A stretch of DNA of 64,000 nucleotides from Sequoia sempervirens (taxonomy: Eukaryota; Streptophyta; Pinopsida; Cupressales; Cupressaceae), in contig VDFB02270651.1 in NCBI GenBank assembly GCA_007258455.2, positions 487,339,074 to 487,403,073 of the forward strand. The letters run 5' to 3'. Shown here piece after piece: positions 36,238-47,621 of this stretch. The translations under genes and the position numbers were made by a program. The notes below the pieces were generated by a model. That model saw only the letters and a list, made by a program, of their open reading frames with translations, made no database searches and was not told the origin of the DNA. Position 1 is the first letter of the stretch; each line of letters begins with the position of its first letter.

Positions 36238-38275
36238 TTCCCAACAAGATTATATCTATAGAGCTAAGGTATATCGAACAAGAATACATGTAAATTAATC
36301 AAGTATGACATATAATTTAATTTAAAAATCCGATGACATAAATTGATTTATCTAAATTTTCAAATTTCATGATAAGAGACACAAGTTCTCTATAGTGGGA
36401 CAAAGTAGTTAAGAAGAAATTATAAGTTTAACAAGTTAACATTAATTCATAATCCCATTCATTATTTTAAAAGAATACTAAAGATAAGAATGAAAAATTA
36501 ATAGTTCATACATGTTCAAAGGGACACATAGATATATGCTAGTGACCTAATTGCAATGTACAAAATAAACAAAGATGAGCTTGAGCTCTATTCACCAAAT
36601 TTTGAGAACTTGTTTGATCCCTTTAAGAAATGTCATATTAGGACCCCTTAAGACATCAATTTATGATTTAGGGTGATAGGATGGCTTAAGGGGATATATA
36701 CATTCTAGTAAGGTCCTAGGACAAAATGGTCCATGGCTTAAGGGAATAAAATTTGGTGGAGTTGCCTAAGGCAACCAAATTTCATTTTAAGGTCCTACGA
36801 AAAAATGAATGCTTTAGCCTGGTTTAGGGTTTAGATTTTAGAGTTCAAGGTTTAGGGTTTGGGGAACTTAGGGTGAAGTTTGGGTGGCCCTTGGAATAAT
36901 GGACTTGCAAGTTAGTGAGCAACATTTTCTTATGGAGCAGTTGATTGAGATAGCTCTTGTTTCCCAACAAGAGTATATCTATAGAGCTAAGGTATATCGA
37001 ACAAGAATATATGTAAATTAATCAAGTATGACATATAATTTAATTTAAAAATCCGATGACATAAATTGATTTATCTAAATTTTTAAATTTCATGATAAGA
37101 GACACAAGTTCTCTATAGTGGGACAAAGTAGTTAAGAAGAAATTATAAGTTTAACAAGTTAACATTAATTCATAATCCCATTCATTATTTTCAAAGAATA
37201 CTAAGGATAAGAATGAAAAATTAATAGAATACATGTTCAAAGGGACACATAGATATATGCTAGTGACCTAATTGCAATGTACAAAATAAACAAAGATGAG
37301 CTTGAGCTCTATTCACCAAATTTTGAGAACTTGTTTGATCCCCTTAAGAATGTCATATTAGGACCCCTTAAGACATCAATTTATGATTTAGGGTGATAGG
37401 ATGGCTTAAGGGGATATATATACATTCTAGTAAGGTCCTAGGACAAAATGGTCCATGGCTTAAGGGAATAAAATTTGGTGGAGTTCCTAAGGCAACCAAA
37501 TTTCATTTTAAGGTCCTACGAAAAAATGAATGCTTTAGCTTGGTTTAGGGTTTAGATTTTAGAGTTCAGGGTTTAGGGTTTGGGGAAATTTGGGTGAAGT
37601 TTGGGTGGCCCTCGGAATAATGGACTTGCAAGTTAGTGAGCAACATTTTCTTGTGGAGCAGTTGATTGAGATAGCTCTTGTTTCCCAACAAGAGTATATC
37701 TATAGAGCTAAGGTATATCAATTGTGAATACATGTATTAATCAAGTATGACATATAATTTAATTAAATATGAGGACATAAATTGATTTATCTAAATTTTC
37801 AAATTTCATGATAAGAGACACAAGTTCTCTATAGTGGGACAAAGTAGTTAAGAAGAAATTATAAGTTTAACAAGTTAACATTAATTCATAATCCCATTCA
37901 TTCTTTTCAAAGAATACTAAAGATAAGAATGAAAAATTAATAGAATACATGTTCAAAGGGACACATAGATATATGATAGTGACCTAATTGCAATGTACAA
38001 AATAAACAAAGATAAGCTTTAGCTCTATTCACCAAATTTTGAGAACTTGTTTGATCCCCTTAAGAAATGTCATATTAAGACCCCTTAAGACATCGACTTA
38101 TGATTTAGGGTGATAGGATGGCTTAAGTGGATCTATGTCTAGTAAGGTCCTAGGACAAAATGGTCCATGGCTTAAGGGAATAAAATTTTGTGGAGTTGCC
38201 TAAGGAAACCAAATTTCATTTTAAGGTCCTATGACAAAATGAATGCTTTGGGGTTTAGGGTTTATATTTAGAGAT
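36238..38275. repeat. Triplicated ~721-bp tandem repeat in T
   Basis: TTTCCCAACAAG starts at 36238, 36960 and 37681 (periods 722 and 721); the third unit ends near 38275. Units are highly alike, including TATAGAGCTAAGGTATATC, GGACACATAGATATATG and CCTTAAGACATC. Each contains GTTTAGGGTTT-like stretches and CCCCTTAAG, echoing the 30.5-32.4 kb arrays. No gene inside. Confidence 0.95.
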
Positions 38276-38889
38276 TTGATGACATGATTTCAACATATCT
38301 ATATGTCAAATAAAAAATGTAAGAAACCTCCAAGGATCCCTAATTTATGACACTACACAATGTGATAAGGATGTTTTAGGTTTATGTTTAGGCTAAATAG
38401 GGTTTTAGGTTTACGTTTTAGGGTTTAGGTCCAAGGATTAACCTGGGTAAATTAGTTTTTAGGGACCTATGTGTTTTGGAACCTAGGGTTTCTAGGGTTT
38501 TGATTTCTAATTTTTAAAAATGTATCCAATTTAGGTTAACTTTTTATGGTTTTCGATTTACAATTTAATGTTCTTTGTTTTGTTGATGTTTTTGGTTTTT
38601 TAAATGAAATTTAAAAACTATAAAATATTGAACAAAAAAAACTAAACAAACAAAAACTAAATACCAATTACAAAACAAAAACACAAGATATAAAGAAAAA
38701 AAAAGGCAGAATCCAACCAACTAGGAGGTTGCTGAGGTCGGTTGTGTCGACGGGAGGAGGTGGCAGTGAAAATTTTCTTTGATCAGGGCCTTTGAAATGT
38801 GTATGCAATCTGGTCTCTCCTTGTTTGGCGCAGACAAAAACTTGCAGTTAAAATGAATACATAGTTTCTAATTTTAAAAAATAAATACA
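38276..38889. other. Right arm of T, no gene
   Basis: Contains further GGTTTAGG-like stretches (38370-38430), an A-rich run, and a GC-richer patch (38700-38840) with no identified function. Confidence 0.4.
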
Positions 38890-39079
38890 TCTAAGAAACA
38901 TGTACACATTTAAAAATGCATACGCATTCATAACACGTATGCGTTTGTGGCTTGCATATGTGTTCAGATTTAGGCTCGGGTACCCGATCCGTAGCGCGTA
39001 TGCATTTCTTGAAAACGCATACACATTTCATGTGAAATTTTTTGTTTTGGCTGAAAATTCCTCTCTTAGTGTACCCAAC
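38890..39079. repeat. Right subterminal motif cluster and TIR of T
   Basis: Motifs GCATACGCATT, CACGTATGCGTTT, GCGCGTATGCATTT and AACGCATACAC in both orientations, then the terminal inverted repeat ending GTGTACCCAAC at 39079. The cluster lies about 50-190 bp from this end but 830-1010 bp from the left end, so the left arm is about 0.8 kb longer. Confidence 0.65.
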
Positions 39080-39083
39080 TATG

Positions 39084-41010
39084 TGCTTTTACCCGTGTAT
39101 CACCCTGTACATTTCATCCATAGGTTTAACATTGATAACTTATTTAGAATAGGATTGTTGTTTTCATCATCTATATCAATATTCATCACATCATTCTTTG
39201 TAATTTCACTAGCTTTGACAAATGAAATATTATGTTTGGGCATTGGATTTCTAAAGATTTGCAAGTTTTGGTTCGGAGGAGCAATAGATTTATTGCCTTG
39301 ATTGCTAACACCTCCAATGGATAGATGGACAAAATCAACGAGGTCTTGCACAAGATGTTTAAGATGCTTGCAATGTTCCATGTCATGTCCATTTTTTTGG
39401 TGATAATGGCAATAAGCATTTGAGTTAAAGCTCGAGGGTAAAGGCTTATTAGGGTCTGGTGTTTTGATGAGAGGAAAGGTAATCATTTGATGTTCTTGGA
39501 GTTGAGACATTGTGTTATGAAGGGTATTGGGTAAGGGAGTGAATTGTCTTTTTGGATAGCCATAACTAAAGGGCATTGTGGTTTTGACAATAGCTACTTG
39601 GTTGTTGATGTTTTGAGTTGATTGTTGAGGGGGGTTGAATTGAAGGAACCCTTTATTTATTTTTCTAAAAGGTTGGGATTTTTTTGCTTTATGGGTTTGG
39701 ATCTTTCAATTCAGCTAGAAGTGGACTTTATATCTTGATTACTAACCGAATTTTGATAATCATGGAGGGTAGTGCATAGGTGCATGAAGGATGGGAATTT
39801 CATCATTGTCAACTTTTCTTGAATCTTAGTTTGAAAGTTTTCTATAAACATATTTTGAAGATGTGGGCTGGGGACTTGGACATCGATTTGGGAATAGAGA
39901 AATTGATAGTGTGAGATAAAATCATTTATATTTTCATCCTCTTTTTGCTTGCATCTCATTAAATTGACCAAGGTCATCTTGGGAGTCATATGCACTTGGA
40001 AATGGTTTACAAATGCATCAAAAAGTTCATTGAATGAACGAATTGAATTGTTCAGTAAAGAAGAGAACCATTCCAAGGTAGTATCTTTCAATGACCTAGG
40101 AAAAAGTTTTGCTAACAATTTATCGTCAAGGAAAAAGTCACTACATAAGGCAGTGTAGGCATTAACATGGTTAGAAGGATCTCTCTTCCCTCCATATTTA
40201 TTGAATCTAGGTAGGTCTCTATACCTTGTGACATCAGTGTTTGGAATATCTCGAAGGATAATGGACTAATTTTGACATAATTAATATGTAGGTGGACCAT
40301 TTTGGTTTTGGTTGACATCTAGTGGAAATTTTCTTTTGAAGGGATGAAACAGTTTGGAAAAGTTGTGTTATGAGAGGTTCATTACTTGTGTTATGAGATG
40401 GAAGTGAAAGTGGTGATAGATTGTATGTGCTCGTAGGACAATTGAATGGAATTCTTATAGGTAGTAAGGTAGGAGATATTATTTGTGATGCCACATAGGA
40501 ACTAGGGATGCTAGTAGGAATACCTAGGGAAGGAATCACATTACTAACTTGTTGCATTGTTGTTGTGACTTGAGGAGTGGTATAGGTAGGGATTGAGGCT
40601 ATGGTTGTGGGAGAAGGAATTGGAGTTCCTTCTTGGCTTGTAACAGTGTTTGTGGGCAAAGGACAACTAGTGGTTGAGGGAAGATCCTTGCCAAAGATTT
40701 GTGCTATGTTTTTCACAAGGTCAAGGCCACCTTCACTTTCAAGCATGCGATGAATGTTTTCTATTGTAGGAATTGTAGTTGTTGAAATACATTCTCAAGG
40801 CTTATTTTATGTTGTAAGTTTACTAGATCCTCATGAATGTGAATTATGTTTTCTTACAGGATACTATCAATCCTTCGTTCAACTTGCATGCTACTTGAAG
40901 GAAAAGAGTTGATAAGGGTGGTATCCATTCCTAGTGTACTAGTGTCAATACGAGGAGTGGAGCTCTAGATAACCCAAGATCCATAATGATTGTGGTATTG
41001 TAGGATGACA
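39084..41010 (-). pseudogene. gag remnant of element E
   Basis: Capsid-precursor-like coding region of E, better kept than in B. On the minus strand: N-terminus MSSYNTTIIMDLGL near 41010; a Pro/Ser/Thr-rich frame 40234-40746; the core LAKLFPRSLKDTTLEWFSS with SFNELFDAFVNHFQ (39711-40118); then FTPLPNTLHNTMSQL and an intact CX2HX4HX4C knuckle, CHYHQKNGHDMEHC (39390-39440). Frame changes near 40240 and 39700 and stops show it is not functional. It ends about 5 bp before insertion T; the downstream coding resumes at 25560. Confidence 0.8.
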
Positions 41011-41480
41011 TGAGTCTCAAACTTCTTCTCACTAAGGTATTAGCAATAGGACACCAAACACTCATGCAAAGGATACTAAATGAGAGGTGAATGCAAATGC
41101 AATATAAGCTAACAAGAATGAATTGTTGATAACTAAAATTTTGGAAAGTAAAACTAAAATGCAAAAATAGCCAAAAAAAACTTAGAAACTAAACTATAAA
41201 TGCCAAAAAATGCAGTGAAAAATATTTTTTTGAAAATTGTCCGAGTTTTTGAATTGATTTTTGTACTTTTGTTTTTTTTAACTATGTATGAGATGCAAAT
41301 GTAGAATTTGATTAATTTTCAATGAATTTAAATGCAAAAATGCAAGCTAAATGATCTTTCCACTAATGCAAATTTGAAACCCTAGAATGCAAATTAACCA
41401 ATGCAAATATTAATGCAATATTAATGCAAGCTAACTCTAGGATGTAAATGCACTCCAAATCAAAATTGTGATGTTCTAAA
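41011..41480 (-). other. Leader of element E
   Basis: Region between PBS-like site and gag, matching the B leader. No coding supported. Confidence 0.5.
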
Positions 41481-41496
41481 GTCAGGTTCACCAAAA
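41481..41496 (-). other. Primer-binding-site-like sequence of element E
   Basis: On the minus strand TTTTGGTGAACCTGAC immediately after the LTR end. Same site as 5441-5456 in B. Confidence 0.6.
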
Positions 41497-44324
41497 TGTG
41501 TACGATGGAAATGTGGATGCGTCTACACTTTGACCAAAATAGGTACAAAGAGAGATCCAATTTCACACTCTCCACACTCAAGGACACCTTAGAGATCTTC
41601 ACCCAATAAAGGATGGAAAAGATCTGGCAATAAGATATCCTAGGAAATTAGGAAAGAGGGTTCACCACCAAGTATAAACTTGGAAAATAAAATGTTGGAA
41701 AACACAATGTGATATGCAAAAAAATGCTAAATGACCTAGAAAGATAAACAAAATGCAATAGAAAACTATGAAACTAGAAATGTGCACCTAGGAAACTGAA
41801 GAAGGAAGAATGGAGGTCTGAAATTCTAGAAAATCTACTGCTAATGTTGACTGGGACTCATACCCTAGTCTGGGTGAATCGGTCCAGTTTCAAGGAAAAT
41901 GTGTCGGAATAGGTTTCTCCCAAAAGGGTATCTAGATCTACAAAAACCTTATTTAGGCCTTTACAGTGGGACTAATTCACCAATAGTGGTGAGTTAGTCT
42001 ACTTTTTCTTTTCGAGAAGTTCCAGACTAGATCTTGTGCCTCTCGGTTTGCTCTGCTCTATTTGACTGATTTTCAGATCTGAATCTACAAAGTTCCACCT
42101 ATAGACCTTCTCCAAGCTTCTCTTAGGTGTCATGGAAAATTTAACTTGACAACCTTTCTCCACCTTTGTTCCTTGGTAAATCTACAACCTAGTCCTACAA
42201 ATCACACACAAGAAGAGGGAAAAATGTTGGGGGGTTAGTGAATAGGGGTTTGTCTTGGTCAAACCCCTTGTTGGTAATTAAACCTTGAAATAGAATAAAA
42301 TATGGAAAGAGAATGACGAATGAACAAAATATAATGTTGCAACTCACCAAACCATTGCAATAAGATGTTGCAATCATGTAAATAATGGCTCAAATGGATG
42401 TAGTCTTAGAATATAGCTTGATGTTGATAGATCTTGAATGAAGCTCTTGCTTGAAACACAAAACCATACACCACAAAATTTGTTAGCTCTAAAACAACAT
42501 GATGGAAGTAATCTTTGACATGATGAAAGACACTTGAAGAATGCTCTCAAATGTTTGATAATGTGCTCTTGAAATGCCTTGAATGCTCTTATGAATACTC
42601 GAATGCTCTTGTGAACTCACTTGAATGTTAGGTATGAATACTTAAATGCTTGGGGTGAAAATGAGAGAAAGAACCTTGTATTTATAATCAATTATGCAAT
42701 AATTCCCAAAATTACAACACTACAAACTGACCTTAGATCTTGGAGAATAAAATCTAGCCATAAATTTAAATAAAATTTGAATTTTGAGTTAAAGGGGACT
42801 CATTCACCACCCTGGGTGAATGGGTCCCACCTAAGGGAACTCATTCACCCATAATGGTGAATGAGTCCCACCTTAGGAATTTGAGGTGGTTTTTTAGGAT
42901 TTTGATGTTTTAAATTCCCTTTGTCAAGATTATTCTAAAAAATATACATAAATGAGGCCTGTGGATGCAAAATGGGGCCAATTAAAGCATAAGAAAGTCC
43001 AATTATTAATGATAAGCCTAGAGAAATGTGAAAGTGTGTTACAAAAATCCAAATAAGGCAAGAATTGTATTGATTATGGGTGATCCCACAATAGTGGTTT
43101 ACAATTTTTGGCTAAACTAGACACTAAAATTATTATTTTTAACTAAATCTTCACATTCGGGAACCTATAGCGGCTAAACTGTGAGGAATTTCAAGATGAT
43201 GTAAACTAGAGTCTCGTCACATTTTTTTTGTAGATTCTAAAAATATTTCTTTCAAAAATTTGGAATCAGATTGCACTTTTTCCCATCTCCCATGAAAACT
43301 ATTTTTTGAAAACAACATTTTTAAAAAGTGACACACAGTATAACACTAAATTTTTTCCATAAAGGATAAAATTCTAATTCTTTCAATTTAGATTTGTAAC
43401 TGATATCTAGTGCTTTCACTTGGTTAGATAGTTTTTATTGAATATTTTTTTTAATCAAGTTTCAAAGTCAAACCAATTACAATTCAGACATAGTGACCGT
43501 ATAACTCAAATTTTTTTGTACATATTGAAATTCAATTTTATTTTTTTGTTGGATCAAGGACTTCAATATTTGTTGCACTCATATTTTTCAATTTTTTTTT
43601 AATAATCTACTATTTTTCTACATGTGCATAATGAGACCTTCATTTTTGGTGAAAAACCTATGTTTAATCAAACTAAAAACAAATACATAATAAAACCAAA
43701 ACATATTAAAATTATATTCGTTGGATAGCTCGTTCCAAGGACTACTTGATTATAGTTGGTTTGTGTTCAGAATCCTCCATTTTCATCCTCAACTTGAGCT
43801 CGAAGCATAAATTTTTTAAAAAAATTGTGTCTCAGAGGGGGATGAGGGGTAAGGGGGGTTCGCTCGAACCCTGGTTCAAGCAAACCACCCTCCCATAAGG
43901 GATTTTCTTTTTTTTTGGGTGGGAAAGAATTAAAAGGGTTTGCTCAAACCCTGGTTTGAGTGAACCCCTTATGGGTTCACGTGAACTAGTAGGTTCGTAC
44001 GAACCCCTAAAATTATTATTTTTTCCATGAGGTTGTTTTTTGTGAGTTTTCCTTCCTCACTTGAATTGTAAACCACTATTGTGGCTTCACAATTATGCTT
44101 AGCTACTTGATAAAACCCTAGAAAAGTGTGAAAGTGTGTTACAACACTTCACAACACTTTTGCAAGGCACCATTAAAATTTTATTAGTTCACAAGGGCCC
44201 AAGACATAATGTGAATGTGTTATCCACATTGCAACACTAAGTCAAGGAAATATTTAAGCCAAGGTCACAAGGAGGGCCCAAACGAGTCAGAAAAATTAGA
44301 AGGGTTACTTTTTTGATGACCACA
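41497..44324 (-). repeat. 5' LTR of element E (with TIR element inside)
   Basis: On the minus strand starts TGTGGTCATC at 44324 and ends GTACACA at 41497. Without the insertion at 43078-44091 it is about 1.81 kb, the same as the B LTRs. Dyads are at 42837-42870, 42796-42828, 41968-41999 and 41853-41885; the GGGGTTTG/CAAACCCC dyad is at 42245-42267; a reversed TATA lies near 42680. Confidence 0.9.
43078..44091 (+). mobile_element. 1.0-kb TIR element, copy 1
   Basis: Interrupts the E 5' LTR; the same site is empty in the E 3' LTR (22180). ATTAT flanks both sides (43073-43077 and 44092-44096). Ends are inverted: GGGTGATCCCACAATAGTGG... at the left and ...CCACTATTGTGGCTTCAC at the right, with about 25 bp of TIR including GTGGTTTACAATT. 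No transposase, so non-autonomous. A second copy in opposite orientation is at 61217-62248. Superfamily not determined. Confidence 0.85.
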
Positions 44325-45410
44325 TGAGTGAGGAGGATCATTGTATTTACATTAAGGTTATTGATGATCATATTCTAATCATTTCTTTATATGTTGATGA
44401 TATGTTGTCTTTTGGTAATAGCAAGGTGATGATTAGTGATCTCAAGGCACAACTTTTTGGAACATTTGATATGAAGGAGTCGGGGGCTACAAAACATATT
44501 CTTTGGATGGAAATAAAAAGAGATAAAGTTCACAAAAATATTTGGTTAAGTTAGAGTAAGTATGTTGATACCATTTTGTAGAGGTTTAATATGCATGACT
44601 ATAAGCCAGCTAGTATTCCATTTTTAGTTGGTACTAGGTCAAGCTTAGATATGTGTCCTAATTTTTATGATGATTTTGAGGATATTTTTATGGTTCCTTA
44701 TGCTAGTATCATAGTAGTTTGATGTATGCAATGGTTTGCGCTAGACCAGATATAGCCCAAGCAGTAGGAGTTCTATGTAGGTTTATCTCTAACCCTAGCA
44801 AAGAGCATTGGAATTTTGTTAAGACAATGTTTAGATATTTGCTAGGTACTTTTTATTATTATTTGGTTTATCATGGTACTAATGATGTGGACAAATCATT
44901 TGACATACAAGGTTTTGTTAATGCAAATTGGGCAGGTGACTTGGATAGTCGAAGGTTCACCAGTGGCTATGTATTTACTTTGTTTGGAGGAGTAGTGAGT
45001 TGGATGAGTAAGAGGAAGCCCATATTTTCCTTGTCCACCACTAAAGAAGAGTATATGGATACTACATGTGCTTCTAAGGAGGGAGAATGGTTACAAAGAC
45101 TTGGTAATGGCATTGGTTTTAATTGTAGGACAATGAGGATTGGATGTGATAGTTAGTGTTATTTGTTTGAACATAAATCCTACGTATCATGCTTGTACTA
45201 AGCATGCTGATGTTCAATAGCACTTTTTGTGAAAGATGGTTAAGAATGGTAAGGTCTTGATAGAGAATGTTGACACTTTGGATAATGTTGTAGATTCTCT
45301 TACAAATTCAGTGCCCATAGTTAAGTTATCTTGGTGTAGGAAGGCCATGGGCCTTGATCACTATACTTTATTTTTATTTTTTGTATCTCTTGGATGAAAT
45401 TACAATGTCT
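44325..45410 (+). pseudogene. Ty1/copia RT end and RNase H remnant
   Basis: 3' end of a copia polyprotein, cut at its 5' side by the element E LTR. From 44325: the RT catalytic motif YVDDML in LIISLYVDDMLSFGNSKVM, then KHILWMEI. A stop at about 44552 and a frame change follow. RNase H is recognisable at 44719-45156: MMYAMVCARPDIAQAVG, YLLGTF, FVNANWAGDLDSRRFTSGY, and LSTTKEEYM. The C-terminal tail is at about 45190-45390 with stops. Copia order (RT then RNase H then LTR) is kept. Not functional. Confidence 0.9.
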
Positions 45411-45427
45411 AATTTCAAGTGGGGGAA
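45411..45427 (+). other. Polypurine tract of the copia element
   Basis: CAAGTGGGGGAA directly before the LTR start. Confidence 0.7.
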
Positions 45428-46130
45428 TGTTAGGATAGGGTGACATTAACCTTGTAATCCTATGTCATTTGTATGTCTCCACAATCTTTGGAATGTATTC
45501 TTGGGGACATGAGAGAAAAATATTAAATTTTGGAAATGTTGTAATTATATTTTAAAGAGGATTTATTTTTGGTGGAGATTACACATCAAATATGGATAAG
45601 GAATCTTTCCTATGGTGTCCAAAATGGAATATGAAAGGTTTTGGAGTGGGAATCCATGATTGGAGAAGAAAAGGTGTTCGTTGGTGTTCCATCAGGAAGT
45701 GGAAAGGTCACCCGAGCATCTAGAGAGGAGGTAGTTGGATAGGCCATAGGTTAGGCACCCATGTGAGAGTATTTAATATCTAATAAATATTTTCTTTTCT
45801 TTTGGTTGTCCATGAAGAGGGGTGTGGGTTTTTTAGGTGGTTTTGTGCCTCTTGTTTTGGTTTACCATTTGTGGTTTTAGCTCCCATAATTTCTATAAAT
45901 TAGAGCCATGGGATGGCAATTTCATATATTGGGTTCTTGCAAGTAACAAGGTGTTGTTGGGTTGATTAGAGATTAATAGTGAAGTGTATTATTGTGTACT
46001 CTCATTGGAAGATTACTAATATACTTGTCCTCTTTTCACAAGTGGAGTTTTTCCTTGAAAGGGTTTCTCCAAGTAAATCTGGTGTCACATTTTGTTTGTT
46101 GATTTTTATATTGTGATGTTTGTTGAAATC
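45428..46130 (+). repeat. 3' LTR of the copia element
   Basis: Starts TGTTAGGATAGGG after the polypurine tract. Continues through TATAAATTAGAGCC (about 45894) and a region ending with AAATCTGGTGTCACA near 46090. The exact end (46090-46130) is uncertain because the flank has no second LTR to compare with. Confidence 0.7.
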
Positions 46131-46230
46131 ACATGTTTATTTTTGATCTGGTAATCTAATTTTCAGATCTGAATTCACTTGCATGAGTTCATATTGTAGC
46201 TTTCCTTCACCTTGTTTTTTTTGGAGCATT

Positions 46231-46380
46231 AATTATTGTTGGGTTTCCCCTTTGGAAAAAGTAATTTATTAGGCTTTTAGATGTAAAATAGGGCTTATTA
46301 AGGCATAATTAAGTCCAATTTTTTTGAGGGGACCCAAACAAAGTGTGAAAATGTAAAGTAGCACATTTTCCTACACTATA
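46231..46380 (-). repeat. Gypsy LTR start fragment, reversed
   Basis: On the minus strand starts TATAGTGTAGGAAAATGTGC and continues TTTACATTTTCACAC, GTTTGGGTCCCC and GGACTTAATTATGCC, all matching the first ~150 bp of the A/B/H LTR group. The first TG is changed to TA. The remainder is missing. Confidence 0.65.
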
Positions 46381-47621
46381 GTTTCAATGGTTCAAAGACT
46401 TGTCTTCATGTTCCCACTCTTCATATCAAGACTGCATCACCATCTCCTATTATTCTTGATCAAATTGGAATCACCACATCTTATTCCCCTATTATTTCAA
46501 TGCAACATGATATTCATCAATTTTCAAACACAATTACTCAAGATTTGTATCTTGCAGAAATATCATTCTTTCTTGTAGAGTCCTATATTGTAGATTTGGA
46601 TGATTACCTTGAGAATATTCATCTCCTCTTTATTGATAGCCACATCATCATTGTTAGACCATCATATTCATCATCTTTGCAAATTTTTCTACATCAGTCT
46701 TCATAGGTTTTTGGATTAACATGATCATCTCCTTCTAACATGTGGACACTTGAGCACTTTTTAGATACACACATCATTTGGATTTGGATCCCTGATTCAC
46801 CCATATTTTTGGATTATCTTTTCCAATAACTATTGGATTTGTTTCTTCCTAAGAGACGTGTTGTTTGCAAGAAATGGATTGTGCTCTATCTTCAAGAATT
46901 CACCATTAGCATAAGAGCTCTTACTTTATGGGTGCATTCATATCCTCTTTTTCTCTCTCCTACTAGGGGGACATCTATTGTACTTGTGTGATAGAAGTAG
47001 TCCTTGGGGGGTCACATTGAGTCCTCCTTCTATCCTTCTTTCATTTGTCCAAGCATTTCATTTTCTCTCTTTTGGAGAGGATTTTTCCCACTTTGGACCC
47101 ACATTTATTTCAACTACATGACCTTAAGGATTTGATTTTGAATATGTATAGATGCTCGGTACGTCCTCTAGCCACGCATACTATTGCAGTTACTCCACTT
47201 GGGTGTGACATGCAATATTCATGATCTTCTCCTCGCTTCTTTTTGTAATCATATACTTTTTTCTCCAAGGGATCATAATGTGAATGAACCTATTCCACCC
47301 CACATAAACATATTTATAGGCCTTCCAAGCCTCCCAAGTCCTAATTTTTCACCCCATTTCACTCTTTTATTTTCCATTTCTCTATCTCTTACCTATTATT
47401 CTTCTATTAGTAATTATTTTTCTTCCTCTATCTACTTTTACCTTTTTTTATCCATTTCAAGAGCTCCCCCATACACATTTTCTTCAAACAACCTCTTTAG
47501 GGACATCATCCCACCATCTTTCCTTCATCATTTCTCCTAACTAACCAAGGAATTTTTTTATTTTTCTTTTCTATAGATACCACTTCTTCTAGTCATGACA
47601 CTATATCAAAGAGTGAAAAAT
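46381..47621 (+). other. Probable internal 3' region of the TGTAGACACC-type element
   Basis: Lies just upstream of an LTR start. Pyrimidine-rich, no conserved domain seen; frames at 46387-46706 and 47184-47540 are low-complexity and I do not support them as genes. Assignment to the element rests only on position. Confidence 0.35.

Larger units (their letters stand above)
25561..39079. mobile_element. 13.5-kb TIR DNA transposon T inserted in element E
   Basis: The block sits exactly between the E gag and post-gag parts; removing it gives E an internal region of about 5.56 kb, matching B. Its ends are inverted: GTTGGGTACACAAAAAG at 25561 and, reversed, GTTGGGTACACTAAGAG at 39079. Both ends carry palindromic GTATGCGTT-type motifs. 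It holds a decayed transposase (26971-30170, plus), a second decayed gene (33330-35315, minus) and large tandem arrays. No obvious target duplication was seen (AGAA left, TATG right), so flanking bases may have changed or the ends are a few bases off. Confidence 0.7.

Noticed and set aside
38900..39301. 133-codon plus-strand frame
   Set aside because: It crosses the T/E border and is antisense to E gag.
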